Origin: Streptococcus pseudopneumoniae
GTDB lineage: Bacteria; Bacillota; Bacilli; Lactobacillales; Streptococcaceae
Reading direction: 5' to 3'
NCBI RefSeq assembly: GCF_001074565.1
Contig: NZ_JUQX01000045.1
Span: 25,406 to 89,405 of the forward strand
Length of the DNA stretch: 64,000 nt
A program made the position numbers and the translations under genes. The notes under the pieces were generated by a model that was given only the letters and a program-made list of their open reading frames with translations, searched no databases and was not told where the DNA came from. Shown piece after piece: positions 1-8,636 of this stretch (the first letter of the stretch is position 1; every line of letters starts with the position of its first letter).

Positions 1-462
1 GAAGAAGCTAAGAAGGCAGAAGAAGCTAAGAAGGCAGAAGAAGCTAAGAAAGCAGAAGAAGCTAAGAAAGCAGAAGAAGCTAGGAAGGCAGAAGAAGCTA
101 AGAAGGCAGAAGAAGCTAAGAAGGCAGAAGAAGCTAAGAAAGCAGAAGAAGCTAAGAAAGCAGAAGAAGCTAGGAAGGCAGAAGAAGCTAAGAAGGCAGA
201 AGAAGCTAAGAAGGCAGAAGAAGCTAAGAAAGCAGAAGAAGCTAAGAAAGCAGAAGAAGCTAGGAAGGCAGAAGAAGCTAAGAAGGCAGAAGAAGCTAAG
301 AAGGCAGAAGAAGCTAAGAAAGCAGAAGAAGCTAAGAAGGCCGAGGAAGCTAGGAAGGCAGAAGAAGCTAAGAAAGCCGAGGAGGCTAAGAAGGCCGAGG
401 AGGCTAAGAAGGCCGAGGAAGCTAAGAAAGCAGAAGAAGCTAAGAAGGCCGAGGAGGCTAAG
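1..462 (+). repeat. 18-bp coding tandem repeat with 90-bp higher-order period
   Basis: The 18-bp unit encodes EEAKKA or EEARKA. Synonymous and Lys/Arg differences fall in a fixed order every five units, so 1-90, 91-180 and 181-270 are the same 90-bp block. 271-360 is nearly the same, and later units drift to GCC GAG codons. This pattern implies recent expansion of a five-unit block. It is a likely site of length variation and of assembly error. Confidence 0.93.
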
Positions 463-1176
463 CGTCCAGAAACAAATACCAAGAAACAAGAACTTTTGAA
501 ATTAGAGAAAAAAGTTATTAAAATTAAAGAACAAATCTCTATTTCAAAAATGAATGGTGTTGAAAATGATCAAGTAAATGAATTGCAACAAGCATTGGCA
601 GACTATGAAGATGCCATTAAGACTCTAAGTAGTGTCATGTCAGCTGTTCTTGAAATTGAAGACTTTAAAGGTGGAGTGAATGCAGTTGAAGCTGCGACTA
701 CAGAATTGCCAGAATACAAGCAAGGTGTAAACGCGGTAGAAGCTGCAGTAAATGAACTCCCAGTCTATGCAGAAAGCGGTGCTCCAGCAGTAGCGAATGT
801 TCCAGTTTATGCAGAAAGCAGTGCTCCAGCAGTAGTGAATGTCCCAGTTTATGCAGAAAGTGGTTCTCCGGCAGTAGCGAATGTCCCAGTTTATGCAGAA
901 AGTGGTGCTCCAGCAGTAGCGAATATTCCAGCTTACGCTGAAAAGATTGAACCAGCAGTAAACGAAGTTCCAGAATATACTGGCAGTGCGGTTCCTTTGG
1001 CTACAAATCCTACTCTCGGTACGAAACAAGATCGTACCTACAAAGCCCCTGCAGCAACGGACGAGCAACTCCTTCCAAATACTGGAAGCCAGGACACCTC
1101 AGCAGTCGGATCGCTCGGATTTATCGGTCTCCTTCTTGGTTTGCTACCATTTGCAAAGAGAAGATTGAACAAATAA
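1..1176 (+). CDS. LPXTG cell-wall-anchored repeat protein, 3' part
   Basis: The reading frame is open from the first base, so the N-terminus and signal peptide lie outside the window. About 155 residues of EEAKKA hexapeptide repeat (lysine, glutamate and alanine only, probably a long charged helix or coiled coil) are followed by a short helical linker. Then come GVNAVEAA motifs and a set of 14-residue PVYAESGAPAVAN repeats. The C-terminus has a sortase signal: LPNTG, a hydrophobic segment and the basic tail KRRLNK. The protein should be covalently attached to peptidoglycan with the repeats acting as a stalk. The binding function lies in the missing N-terminal part and cannot be judged. A TTG at 496 could be taken for a start but has no reason to be one, because the frame runs through it. 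Confidence 0.9.
   Translation, partial: EEAKKAEEAKKAEEAKKAEEAKKAEEARKAEEAKKAEEAKKAEEAKKAEEAKKAEEARKAEEAKKAEEAKKAEEAKKAEEAKKAEEARKAEEAKKAEEAKKAEEAKKAEEAKKAEEARKAEEAKKAEEAKKAEEAKKAEEAKKAEEAKKAEEAKRPETNTKKQELLKLEKKVIKIKEQISISKMNGVENDQVNELQQALADYEDAIKTLSSVMSAVLEIEDFKGGVNAVEAATTELPEYKQGVNAVEAAVNELPVYAESGAPAVANVPVYAESSAPAVVNVPVYAESGSPAVANVPVYAESGAPAVANIPAYAEKIEPAVNEVPEYTGSAVPLATNPTLGTKQDRTYKAPAATDEQLLPNTGSQDTSAVGSLGFIGLLLGLLPFAKRRLNK
757..966 (+). repeat. 42-bp coding repeats (14-residue PVYAES unit)
   Basis: Four close copies and one diverged copy of a 14-residue unit of the form PVYAESGAPAVAN plus one residue precede the sorting signal. They are Pro/Ala rich and so probably form an extended wall-spanning segment. 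A related GVNAVEAA plus ELPxY unit occurs twice just upstream (about 673-765). Confidence 0.85.
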
Positions 1177-1194
1177 ATTGCCTAACATTGATAC

Positions 1195-1226
1195 AAGAAA
1201 AGGATTCGTAGGATCCTTTTCTTTTT
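1195..1226 (+). terminator. Rho-independent terminator after surface protein
   Basis: The 11-bp arms AAGAAAAGGAT (1195-1205) and ATCCTTTTCTT (1213-1223) flank a 7-nt loop and run into a short T tract, 19 bp after the stop codon. Confidence 0.8.
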
Positions 1227-1292
1227 ATGGAGAAATAGAGATAAATCAAAGTCTTTCGGCTCTTTCCGATGGTATTTTTCCTTGCTTTCATT

Positions 1293-1305
1293 TATAATGG
1301 GTGTA
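1293..1305 (+). promoter_or_regulatory. Probable polA promoter, leaderless
   Basis: A perfect TATAAT -10 hexamer lies at 1293-1298, only six bases before the polA ATG at 1305. The predicted transcription start would fall on or next to the A of the ATG. No convincing -35 and no Shine-Dalgarno sequence are seen. Confidence 0.5.
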
Positions 1306-3938
1306 TGGACAAGAAAAAATTATTATTAATTGATGGATCTTCTGTTGCCTTTCGAGCTTTTTTTGCGCTTTATCAGCAACTAGATCGGTTTAAAAATGCT
1401 AATGGCCTTCATACCAATGCAATCTATGGCTTTCAACTCATGTTGAATCATGTCTTAGAGCGGGTTGAGCCTAGTCATGTTTTGGTAGCCTTTGATGCAG
1501 GTAAGACGACTTTCCGAACAGAGATGTATGCAGACTACAAGGGTGGTCGCGCGAAAACTCCAGATGAGTTTCGTGAGCAATTTCCCTTCATTCGTGAGTT
1601 GCTAGACCATCTTGGAATTCGCCATTATGAGTTGCCACAGTATGAAGCGGATGATATCATCGGGACTCTTGGTCGTTTGGCTGAGAAAGATTCTTTCGAT
1701 GTGACAATCGTTAGCGGAGATAAGGACTTGATCCAGTTGACGGATGAACGTACAGTGGTCGAGATTTCCAAGAAAGGTGTGGCTGAGTTTGAGGCCTTTA
1801 CACCAGCTTACCTTATGGAAAAGATGGGCCTCACACCAGCTCAGTTTATAGATCTCAAGGCCCTGATGGGGGATAAGTCTGATAATATCCCTGGCGTCAC
1901 TAAAATTGGTGAAAAGACGGGCATCAAGCTCTTGCTGGAACACGGCTCGCTCGAGGGTATTTATGAAAATATCGATGGGATGAAGGCTTCTAAGATGAAG
2001 GAAAATCTCATCAATGACAAGGAACAAGCCTTCCTGTCTAAAACCTTGGCGACTATTGAGACTCATGCACCTATTGAGATTGGCCTTGATGATTTGGTCT
2101 ATAGTGGACCAGATGTGGAAAATCTCGGAAAATTCTATGATGAGATGGGCTTCAAACAACTCAAGCAAGCTCTAAATGTTTCATCAACGGATACGCCTGA
2201 AAGTTTGGATTTCACTATTGTTGACCACGTCAGTCAAGACACGCTGAGCGCAGACTCTATCTTCCACTTTGAGCTTTTTGGTGAGAATTACCATACAGAT
2301 GATTTGGTTGGTTTTGCCTGGTCTTGTGGGGATAAACTTTACGCTACAGATAAACTTGAGCTCTTGCAGGAGCCTATTCTCAAGGAATTTCTAGAAAAAA
2401 CAGCTCTGAAAGTGTATGACTTTAAGAAAGCGAAGGTTCTGTTAAATCGCTTGGACTTGAACCTGCAGGCCCCTGCTTTTGACAGTCGCTTGGCCAAGTA
2501 CCTTCTCTCTACTGTCGAGAATAATGAAATTTCAACCATTGCGAGTCTTTATGGTCAGACTTACATAGTCGACGATGAGACCTTCTACGGCAAGGGGGTC
2601 AAGAAGGCACTTCCTGAACGGGAAAAATTCTTGGAACACCTAGCTCGCAAGGTTGCGGTATTGGTTGAAACCGAGCCTGTTCTACTTGAAAAACTCGGTG
2701 AACATGGACAGTTAGACCTTCTCTATGATATGGAGCAACCTCTGGCCTTTGTTCTTGCCAAGATGGAAATCGCTGGAATTACGGTCAAGAAAGAGACCTT
2801 GCATGAGATGCAGGCTGAAAATGAACTTGTCATTGAAAAGCTAACTCAGGAGATTTATGAGCTAGCTGGTGAGGAGTTTAATATCAACTCACCCAAGCAG
2901 TTGGGCGTGCTTCTCTTTGAAAAGCTCGGCCTTCCTCTAGAATACACCAAGAAAACCAAGACAGGTTACTCGACAGCCGTGGATGTGCTAGAGCGTCTGG
3001 CTCCTATTGCGCCAATTGTTAAGAAAATTCTAGACTATCGTCAGATTGCTAAAATTCAATCGACTTACGTGGTTGGCTTGCAGGATTGGATTTTAGATGA
3101 TGGCAAGATTCACACGCGCTATGTGCAGGATTTGACTCAGACAGGGCGTCTGTCTAGTGTGGATCCAAACTTGCAAAATATTCCTGTACGTTTGGAACAA
3201 GGCCGCCTCATTCGTAAGGCTTTCGCGCCAGAGTGGGAGGATAGTGTCCTTCTCAGCTCGGACTATTCACAGATTGAGTTGCGCGTTTTGGCGCATATCT
3301 CTAAGGATGAGCACTTAATCAAAGCCTTCCAAGAGGGAGCAGATATCCATACCTCGACAGCCATGAGGGTCTTTGGGATTAAACGCCCTGAGGATGTGAC
3401 TCCAAACGATCGTCGTAACGCCAAGGCCGTTAACTTTGGGGTTGTTTATGGGATTTCAGACTTTGGCTTGGCAAACAATCTTGGTATTAGCCGTAAGAAG
3501 GCCAAAGCCTATATTGACACCTATTTTGAACGTTTTCCTGGAATCAAAAACTATATGGAAGAAGTGGTGCGTGAGGCGCGTGATAAGGGATATGTAGAGA
3601 CCCTCTTCAAGCGTCGTCGAGAGCTACCAGATATCAATTCGCGCAACTTTAACATTCGTGGTTTTGCAGAGCGAACTGCCATTAACTCCCCTATTCAGGG
3701 TTCGGCAGCAGATATCCTCAAGATTGCTATGATCCAGCTAGATAAAGCTTTAGTTGAGGGTGGTTATCAGACCAAGATGCTCTTGCAAGTGCATGATGAA
3801 ATCGTCCTTGAGGTTCCGAAATCAGAACTAGCAGCCGTTAAAGCTCTAGTGAAACAAACCATGGAAGAAGCCATCCAGCTTAGTGTCCCACTCATTGCTG
3901 ATGAGAATGAAGGAGCAACCTGGTACGAGGCTAAATAA
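1305..3938 (+). CDS. polA: DNA polymerase I
   Basis: This is an 877-residue family A polymerase for lagging-strand processing and repair. The N-terminal 5'-3' exonuclease begins MDKKKLLLIDGSS and spans roughly residues 1-290. The middle domain lacks the usual DxE carboxylate motif of a 3'-5' exonuclease, so proofreading is probably absent, as known for pneumococcal Pol I. The polymerase domain has motif A DYSQIELR near residue 652, motif B RRNAKAVNFG near 703 and motif C VHDEIVLEV near 829. An in-frame ATG at 1269 would add 12 unrelated residues (MVFFLAF...) upstream of the -10 box. The start at 1305 gives the normal family length. Confidence 0.97.
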   Translation: MDKKKLLLIDGSSVAFRAFFALYQQLDRFKNANGLHTNAIYGFQLMLNHVLERVEPSHVLVAFDAGKTTFRTEMYADYKGGRAKTPDEFREQFPFIRELLDHLGIRHYELPQYEADDIIGTLGRLAEKDSFDVTIVSGDKDLIQLTDERTVVEISKKGVAEFEAFTPAYLMEKMGLTPAQFIDLKALMGDKSDNIPGVTKIGEKTGIKLLLEHGSLEGIYENIDGMKASKMKENLINDKEQAFLSKTLATIETHAPIEIGLDDLVYSGPDVENLGKFYDEMGFKQLKQALNVSSTDTPESLDFTIVDHVSQDTLSADSIFHFELFGENYHTDDLVGFAWSCGDKLYATDKLELLQEPILKEFLEKTALKVYDFKKAKVLLNRLDLNLQAPAFDSRLAKYLLSTVENNEISTIASLYGQTYIVDDETFYGKGVKKALPEREKFLEHLARKVAVLVETEPVLLEKLGEHGQLDLLYDMEQPLAFVLAKMEIAGITVKKETLHEMQAENELVIEKLTQEIYELAGEEFNINSPKQLGVLLFEKLGLPLEYTKKTKTGYSTAVDVLERLAPIAPIVKKILDYRQIAKIQSTYVVGLQDWILDDGKIHTRYVQDLTQTGRLSSVDPNLQNIPVRLEQGRLIRKAFAPEWEDSVLLSSDYSQIELRVLAHISKDEHLIKAFQEGADIHTSTAMRVFGIKRPEDVTPNDRRNAKAVNFGVVYGISDFGLANNLGISRKKAKAYIDTYFERFPGIKNYMEEVVREARDKGYVETLFKRRRELPDINSRNFNIRGFAERTAINSPIQGSAADILKIAMIQLDKALVEGGYQTKMLLQVHDEIVLEVPKSELAAVKALVKQTMEEAIQLSVPLIADENEGATWYEAK

Positions 3939-3943
3939 GAAAG

Positions 3944-3989
3944 TTATGAAAGAGTTTGAAGCATTTATCTTCAAACTCTTTTTCATAGT
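3944..3989 (+). terminator. Terminator after polA
   Basis: A long inverted repeat (TATGAAAGAGTTTGAAG against CTTCAAACTCTTTTTCATA) starts a few bases after the polA stop. It separates polA from the riboswitch-controlled operon. Confidence 0.8.
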
Positions 3990-4044
3990 TTTCTGTAAGT
4001 AGTTTCCTTGACTTTTCCTTGCATTTGCGTTACTATATTTCCAT

Positions 4045-4160
<116 letters not shown>

Positions 4161-4216
4161 ATATGGCAAAGGTTTTTCTTTTTGTTCAAAAGGAAAGCCG
4201 AGAAGAGGAGGATTTT

Positions 4217-4507
4217 ATGAAAGCAAGCATTGCCTTGCAAGTCTTGCCCCTATCACAGGGGATTGATCGAATTGCTATTATCGATCAAGTGATTGCTTAT
4301 CTGCAAGCTCAGTCCGTGACCATGGTGGTGACACCATTTGAAACGGTCTTGGAAGGGGAGTTTGATGAGCTCATGCGCATTCTCAAAGACGCGCTAGAAG
4401 TGGCAGGGCAGGAGGCAGATAATGTCTTTGCCAATGTCAAAATAAATGTAGGAGAAATTTTAAGTATTGATGAGAAACTTGAAAAGTATACTGAGACGAC
4501 ACATTAG
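4217..4507 (+). CDS. MTH1187-type thiamine-binding protein (DUF77 family)
   Basis: This 96-residue protein resembles the MTH1187/YkoF-like thiamine-binding fold, beginning MKASIALQVLPLS. The start at 4217 is preceded by the Shine-Dalgarno AGAGGAGG at about 4204-4211. An upstream ATG at 4163 lies in the T-rich riboswitch platform and is unlikely. It is the first gene after the TPP riboswitch and overlaps the permease gene. The cytoplasmic role is probably to bind or buffer thiamine or its pyrimidine moiety; this is inferred from family and operon. Confidence 0.85.
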   Translation: MKASIALQVLPLSQGIDRIAIIDQVIAYLQAQSVTMVVTPFETVLEGEFDELMRILKDALEVAGQEADNVFANVKINVGEILSIDEKLEKYTETTH

Positions 4508-5228
4508 TCTATTGGGTTTTCTAGGAGTCTTGTTAATCTGGCAGTTAGCGGGAATATTCAAACTTTTACCCAAGTTTATCCTGCCAACCCCTTTTGAAAT
4601 TCTTCAGTCATTTGTTCGTGATAGAGAATTTCTCTGGTACCATAGCTGGGCGACCTTGAGAGTGGCTTTGCTAGGTCTAGTCTTAGGAGTCTTGATTGCC
4701 TGTCTTATGGCGGTGCTCATGGATAGTCTCTCTTGGCTCAATGACTTGATTTATCCTATGATGGTGGTTGTTCAGACCATTCCGACCATTGCCATAGCGC
4801 CTATCTTGGTCTTGTGGCTAGGCTATGGGATTTTGCCCAAGATTGTCTTGATTATCCTGACAACAACCTTCCCTATCATCGTCAGTATTTTGGATGGATT
4901 TAGGCATTGTGACAAGGATATGCTGACCTTGTTTAGTCTGATGCGAGCAAACCCTTGGCAAATCCTTTGGCATTTTAAAACACCAGTCAGCCTGCCCTAC
5001 TTTTATGCGGGATTGAGGGTCAGTGTCTCCTACACCTTTATCACAACCGTGGTGTCCGAGTGGCTAGGAGGCTTTGAAGGACTAGGTGTCTACATGATTC
5101 AGTCCAAGAAACTGTTTCAATATGATACTATGTTTGCGATTATTATTTTAGTGTCGATTATCAGTCTTTTGGGTATGAAGCTGGTTGATGTTAGTGAAAA
5201 ATATGTGATTAAATGGAAACGTTCATAG
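4470..5228 (+). CDS. thiX: ABC transporter permease for thiamine pyrimidine precursor
   Basis: This is a hydrophobic inner-membrane permease of the BPD_transp_1 / SsuC-TauC type with about six transmembrane segments. The EAA-like loop region lies around GFRHCDKDMLTLFSLMRANP. The ATG at 4470 (or TTG at 4467) lies inside the end of the preceding gene, giving a 35-41 bp overlap in another frame and suggesting translational coupling. With thiY and thiZ it forms an ABC importer. The substrate is inferred from the TPP riboswitch and the THI5-like binding protein. Confidence 0.88.
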   Translation: MRNLKSILRRHISLLGFLGVLLIWQLAGIFKLLPKFILPTPFEILQSFVRDREFLWYHSWATLRVALLGLVLGVLIACLMAVLMDSLSWLNDLIYPMMVVVQTIPTIAIAPILVLWLGYGILPKIVLIILTTTFPIIVSILDGFRHCDKDMLTLFSLMRANPWQILWHFKTPVSLPYFYAGLRVSVSYTFITTVVSEWLGGFEGLGVYMIQSKKLFQYDTMFAIIILVSIISLLGMKLVDVSEKYVIKWKRS

Positions 5229-5266
5229 GACAAGAACGTTTGAGAAAAAGAAAAGAGGAAATGAAA

Positions 5267-6274
5267 ATGAAGAAAACATGGAAAGTGTTTTTAACGCTTG
5301 TAACGGCTCTTGTAGCTGTCGTACTGGTGGCCTGTGGCCAAGGAACTGCTTCTAAGGACAACAAAGAGGCAGAAGTTAAGAAGATTGACTTTATCCTAGA
5401 CTGGACGCCAAATACCAACCACACAGGGCTGTATGTTGCCAAGGAAAAAGGTTATTTCAAAGAAGCTGGAGTGGATGTTGATTTGAAATTGCCACCTGAA
5501 GAAAGCTCGTCTGACTTGGTGATCAATGGCAAGGCGCCATTTGCTATCTATTTCCAAGACTACATGGCTAAGAAATTGGAAAAAGGTGCAGGAATCACTG
5601 CCGTTGCCGCTATCGTTGAGCACAACACATCAGGAATCATCTCACGTAAATCGGACAATGTCAGCAGTCCAAAGGACTTGGTTGGGAAGAAATACGGAAC
5701 TTGGAATGACCCGACTGAACTTGCTATGTTGAAAACCTTGGTGGAATCTCAAGGTGGAGACTTCGAAAAGGTCGAAAAAGTACCAAACAACGACTCAAAC
5801 TCCATCACACCAATTGCCAATGGCGTCTTTGACACTGCTTGGATCTACTATGGGTGGGACGGTATCCTTGCCAAATCTCAAGGTGTAGACGCCAACTTCA
5901 TGTACTTGAAAGACTATGTCAAGGAATTTGACTACTACTCACCAGTTATTATCGCAAACAACGACTATCTCAAAGACAACAAGGAAGAAGCTCGTAAAGT
6001 CATCCAAGCCATCAAAAAAGGCTACCAATATGCTATGGAACATCCAAAAGAAGCTGCGGATATTCTCATCAAGAATGCACCTGAACTCAAGGAAAAACGT
6101 GACTTTGTCATCGAATCGCAAAAATACTTGTCAAAAGAATACGCAAGTGACAAGGAAAAATGGGGACAATTTGATGCTGCTCGCTGGAATGCCTTCTACA
6201 AATGGGACAAAGAAAATGGTATCCTTAAAGAAGACTTGACAGACAAAGGCTTCACTAATGAATTTGTAAAATAA
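5267..6274 (+). CDS. thiY: Thiamine precursor (HMP-type) binding lipoprotein
   Basis: This is an ABC substrate-binding protein of the NMT1/THI5-like family. It has a lipoprotein signal peptide ending VVLVACGQ, so the mature protein is lipid-anchored at Cys. The signature DWTPNTNHTGLYVAKEKGYF follows directly. The family binds formyl-aminopyrimidine or hydroxymethylpyrimidine precursors of thiamine. The start at 5267 is eight bases after GAGG at 5255-5258. The longer frame from 5213 would put a hydrophilic extension before the signal peptide and overlap thiX. Confidence 0.92.
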   Translation: MKKTWKVFLTLVTALVAVVLVACGQGTASKDNKEAEVKKIDFILDWTPNTNHTGLYVAKEKGYFKEAGVDVDLKLPPEESSSDLVINGKAPFAIYFQDYMAKKLEKGAGITAVAAIVEHNTSGIISRKSDNVSSPKDLVGKKYGTWNDPTELAMLKTLVESQGGDFEKVEKVPNNDSNSITPIANGVFDTAWIYYGWDGILAKSQGVDANFMYLKDYVKEFDYYSPVIIANNDYLKDNKEEARKVIQAIKKGYQYAMEHPKEAADILIKNAPELKEKRDFVIESQKYLSKEYASDKEKWGQFDAARWNAFYKWDKENGILKEDLTDKGFTNEFVK

Positions 6275-7002
6275 TGACAGAAATTAGACTAGAACACGTA
6301 AGCTATGCCTATGGCGATGAAAAGATTTTAGAGGACATCAACCTGCAGGTGACTTCGGGTGAAGTGGTTTCTATCCTAGGTCCAAGTGGTGTTGGAAAGA
6401 CCACTCTATTTAACCTAATCGCTGGGATTTTAGAAGTCCAGTCTGGGCGAATTGTCCTTGATGGCGAGGAAAATCCCAAGGGGCGCGTGAGTTATATGTT
6501 GCAAAAGGATCTCCTCTTGGAGCACAAGACGGTGCTTGGCAATATCATCCTGCCCCTCTTGATTCAAAAGGTGGATAAGGCGGAAGCTATTGCCCGAGCA
6601 GATGAAATCCTTGCGACCTTCCAGCTGACAGCCGTACGGGATAAGTATCCTCATGAACTTAGTGGTGGAATGCGCCAGCGTGTGGCCTTGCTTCGTACCT
6701 ACCTTTTGGGGCACAAACTCTTTCTTTTAGACGAAGCCTTTAGCGCCTTGGATGAGATGACAAAGATGGAACTCCACGCTTGGTATCTGGAGATTCATAA
6801 GCAGTTGCAGCTAACGACCTTGATCATCACACATAGTATTGAAGAGGCCCTCAATCTCAGCGATCGAATCTATATTTTGAATAATCGCCCTGGGCAGATT
6901 GTTTCAGAAATTAAACTAGATTGGTCTGAAGACGAGGACAAGGACGTCCAAAAAATTGCCTACAAACGTCAAATCTTGGCAGAATTAGGTTTAGATAAGT
7001 AG
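6274..7002 (+). CDS. thiZ: ABC transporter ATP-binding protein for thiamine precursor
   Basis: A 242-residue ABC ATPase with Walker A GPSGVGKTTL, signature LSGGMRQRVALLR, Walker B LFLLDEAFSALDE and a switch His in ITHSIEEAL. Its ATG overlaps the thiY stop by one base. It energises the ThiX permease. The satellite element inserts about 140 bp after its stop codon, so the downstream neighbour was probably ctsR before insertion. Confidence 0.93.
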   Translation: MTEIRLEHVSYAYGDEKILEDINLQVTSGEVVSILGPSGVGKTTLFNLIAGILEVQSGRIVLDGEENPKGRVSYMLQKDLLLEHKTVLGNIILPLLIQKVDKAEAIARADEILATFQLTAVRDKYPHELSGGMRQRVALLRTYLLGHKLFLLDEAFSALDEMTKMELHAWYLEIHKQLQLTTLIITHSIEEALNLSDRIYILNNRPGQIVSEIKLDWSEDEDKDVQKIAYKRQILAELGLDK

Positions 7003-7065
7003 AAAAATAGGGAGTTGGTGAAGATTATCCTTTACCAGCGCCCTTTTCCTTTAAAAAAATCAAAA

Positions 7066-7096
7066 ATTTCGGTATAATAGTCAATTATACCGAAAT
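7066..7096. repeat. Perfect 13-bp inverted repeat outside attL
   Basis: ATTTCGGTATAAT (7066-7078) and ATTATACCGAAAT (7084-7096) form a perfect hairpin with a 5-nt loop. No T tract follows, so a plain terminator is unlikely. It lies 49 bp from the attL core. Confidence 0.7.
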
Positions 7097-7144
7097 CATT
7101 CTATAATCGTTGATACATAAGGGTATTATGTGTCGCTTTTTTTA

Positions 7145-7161
7145 TTTTGTGGACTTTTTTA
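7145..7161. repeat. attL core of phage satellite
   Basis: TTTTGTGGACTTTTTTA occurs here and again exactly at 19351-19367, and similarity continues a few bases with one mismatch. It overlaps the 3' end of the integrase gene and follows a hairpin with a T run (7110-7143), so the crossover sits in a terminator-like T-rich region. Confidence 0.85.
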
Positions 7162-8325
7162 AGAACTTTTTATTTTTTCGAGGGCAGTTTCAAAGAATGA
7201 GACTGCTCTTTTTTGGTTCTCTTTTGATAAATGGCTGTAAGTGTCCATAGTTACAGATATTTTTGCATGGCCAAGTCGTGTCTGTATTTCCTTGTAGGGT
7301 AGACCGGCATTAAGCAAGATACTAGCGTGAGTGTGTCGGAAAGCATGAAAGCCTAAATCAGTACAGTTAGCGTTTTTTAAGTGTTTATGTAGGCGATAAT
7401 CGACCTTTCGAGTATTGACATAGTTGTCAAAGCTATCAGAGAATACCTTCTCATAGGTTAGGCCAATGTTTCTACCGTTTTCTGCTTGTCTTGCTCGGTT
7501 GAGACGAAGCATGAGTACTGTTTTATGATCGATATCTAGGACTCTATAGCTTGATTTTGTCTTAGGAGTGTTTACCTGGTTTAAAATATTGAGTGTTTTG
7601 TTAATATCGATTGTTCCGTTCTGCAGGTCAATATCAGACCATTCCAGGGCCAGACATTCACGGATGCGCAGTCCAGTAGCTAGGAGCGTTTTATAAAGCA
7701 CAGTATCATAGAAATTGATAAAGGTATTCTCCAGGTTATCGAGATAGGAGAGGAAGTTTTTAAGTTCCTGATCTTGAAAGTATTTAATTTCTTGCTTATC
7801 TCTTGTTATCTTTCTAGGAATGACAACATCACGAGCAGGGTTATTATCCAATGCCTGGATAGAAACTCCATACTGTAGAATACGTTTATTTAAGGCGTGA
7901 AGGTGATTGTATTCTTTATATCCCGTTCCGTCCTGATTGTACTCATCCGCCCATTTATTTACCTGAGTTTGGATAATAACAGGAGTAAGTTTATCTAGTT
8001 TGTAAGTACCAAATGAGGGCAAGAGGTAATTATTTAAGCAGCCTTTTATCTTTATCTGCGTGTTAGTCTTTATGGTATGTTGGTAGGTTTGCCAAAATAA
8101 GTCCACAAGTTCGCTATAGGTTGTTATATGCGAGCGTTGTTTCCGTGTAGAGCCGTTTTTCTCAAATTCTACCTTAGCCTGGGTGACCTTGTTTTTGAGT
8201 TCTTTCTTTGTTCGTGCTGATATGGTAGTCTTGACCTTCTTACCAGTAATAGAATCAATGCCAAGATAGATACTGGAGCGGTAGACTGCTGATCCGTCTT
8301 TTTTCGTGTGTTGTGTAATTTTCAT
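7159..8325 (-). CDS. int: Satellite tyrosine integrase
   Basis: This 388-residue site-specific recombinase has an AP2-like/SAM-like N-terminal DNA-binding region, beginning MKITQHTKKDGSAVYRSSI. The catalytic domain carries Arg in TGLRIRECLALEW, HxxR in HAFRHTHAS, His in LGHAKISVTM and Tyr in DTYSHLS. The start at 8325 is preceded by AAGGAG at the right spacing; an upstream in-frame ATG at 8355 adds ten residues without such a site. The stop codon lies within attL, as is usual for satellite and phage integrases. No dedicated excisionase is obvious nearby. Confidence 0.95.
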   Translation of the reverse strand: MKITQHTKKDGSAVYRSSIYLGIDSITGKKVKTTISARTKKELKNKVTQAKVEFEKNGSTRKQRSHITTYSELVDLFWQTYQHTIKTNTQIKIKGCLNNYLLPSFGTYKLDKLTPVIIQTQVNKWADEYNQDGTGYKEYNHLHALNKRILQYGVSIQALDNNPARDVVIPRKITRDKQEIKYFQDQELKNFLSYLDNLENTFINFYDTVLYKTLLATGLRIRECLALEWSDIDLQNGTIDINKTLNILNQVNTPKTKSSYRVLDIDHKTVLMLRLNRARQAENGRNIGLTYEKVFSDSFDNYVNTRKVDYRLHKHLKNANCTDLGFHAFRHTHASILLNAGLPYKEIQTRLGHAKISVTMDTYSHLSKENQKRAVSFFETALEKIKSS

Positions 8326-8346
8326 GGTTTTAACTCCTTTTCCATC

Positions 8347-8376
8347 AGCAGGCAAGCAATTAGAAAAGGTTTTGAA
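8347..8376. repeat. 30-bp direct repeat, copy 1
   Basis: The sequence starting AGCAGGCAAGCAATTAG is repeated without mismatch at 11914-11943. This copy lies just upstream of the integrase start. A 12-bp part (TCAGCAGGCAAG) recurs inverted near attR at about 19307-19318. Confidence 0.85.
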
Positions 8377-8518
8377 TTTATACCATGCGAGGAGCTACGA
8401 GAACCCCTCTATTTTCGATTTTAAGCAGTCGGACGGTAAATTGTACCAGAATAGAAAACAAGGCGAATATGGGGAGTTTTTTATTTTAAGTTATGTTTAC
8501 TAGAATATAAAAAGAAAA

Positions 8519-8541
8519 GTAGCCGTATCAAATACGGCTAC
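8519..8541 (-). terminator. Hairpin between toxin gene and integrase
   Basis: GTAGCCGTAT (8519-8528) and ATACGGCTAC (8532-8541) pair perfectly around a 3-nt loop; a T-rich stretch follows on the minus strand. It is placed to end transcription of the PemK-like gene. The gap 8326-8636 otherwise holds only the 30-bp repeat and a GGCGAATATGGGG motif at 8462-8474. Confidence 0.65.
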
Positions 8542-8636
8542 TATCACGTTATGGATCTAAAATCCAAATGTAAACTTTATGGAGCTAAACTCCTAATAGC
8601 TGTATTGTAATATAATTATTAAAAAATGTCAAGAGA

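Noticed and set aside
1..462. CRISPR-like array of 18-bp repeats
   Set aside because: There are no spacers; the units are contiguous and in frame with an LPXTG protein.
640..1068. Minus-strand open frame of 142 codons
   Set aside because: It mirrors the repeat-encoding plus strand of the surface protein and has no ribosome site.
8306..8503. Plus-strand frame over the integrase start
   Set aside because: It overlaps the integrase leader and its similarity to the 11861 frame comes only from the shared 30-bp repeat.
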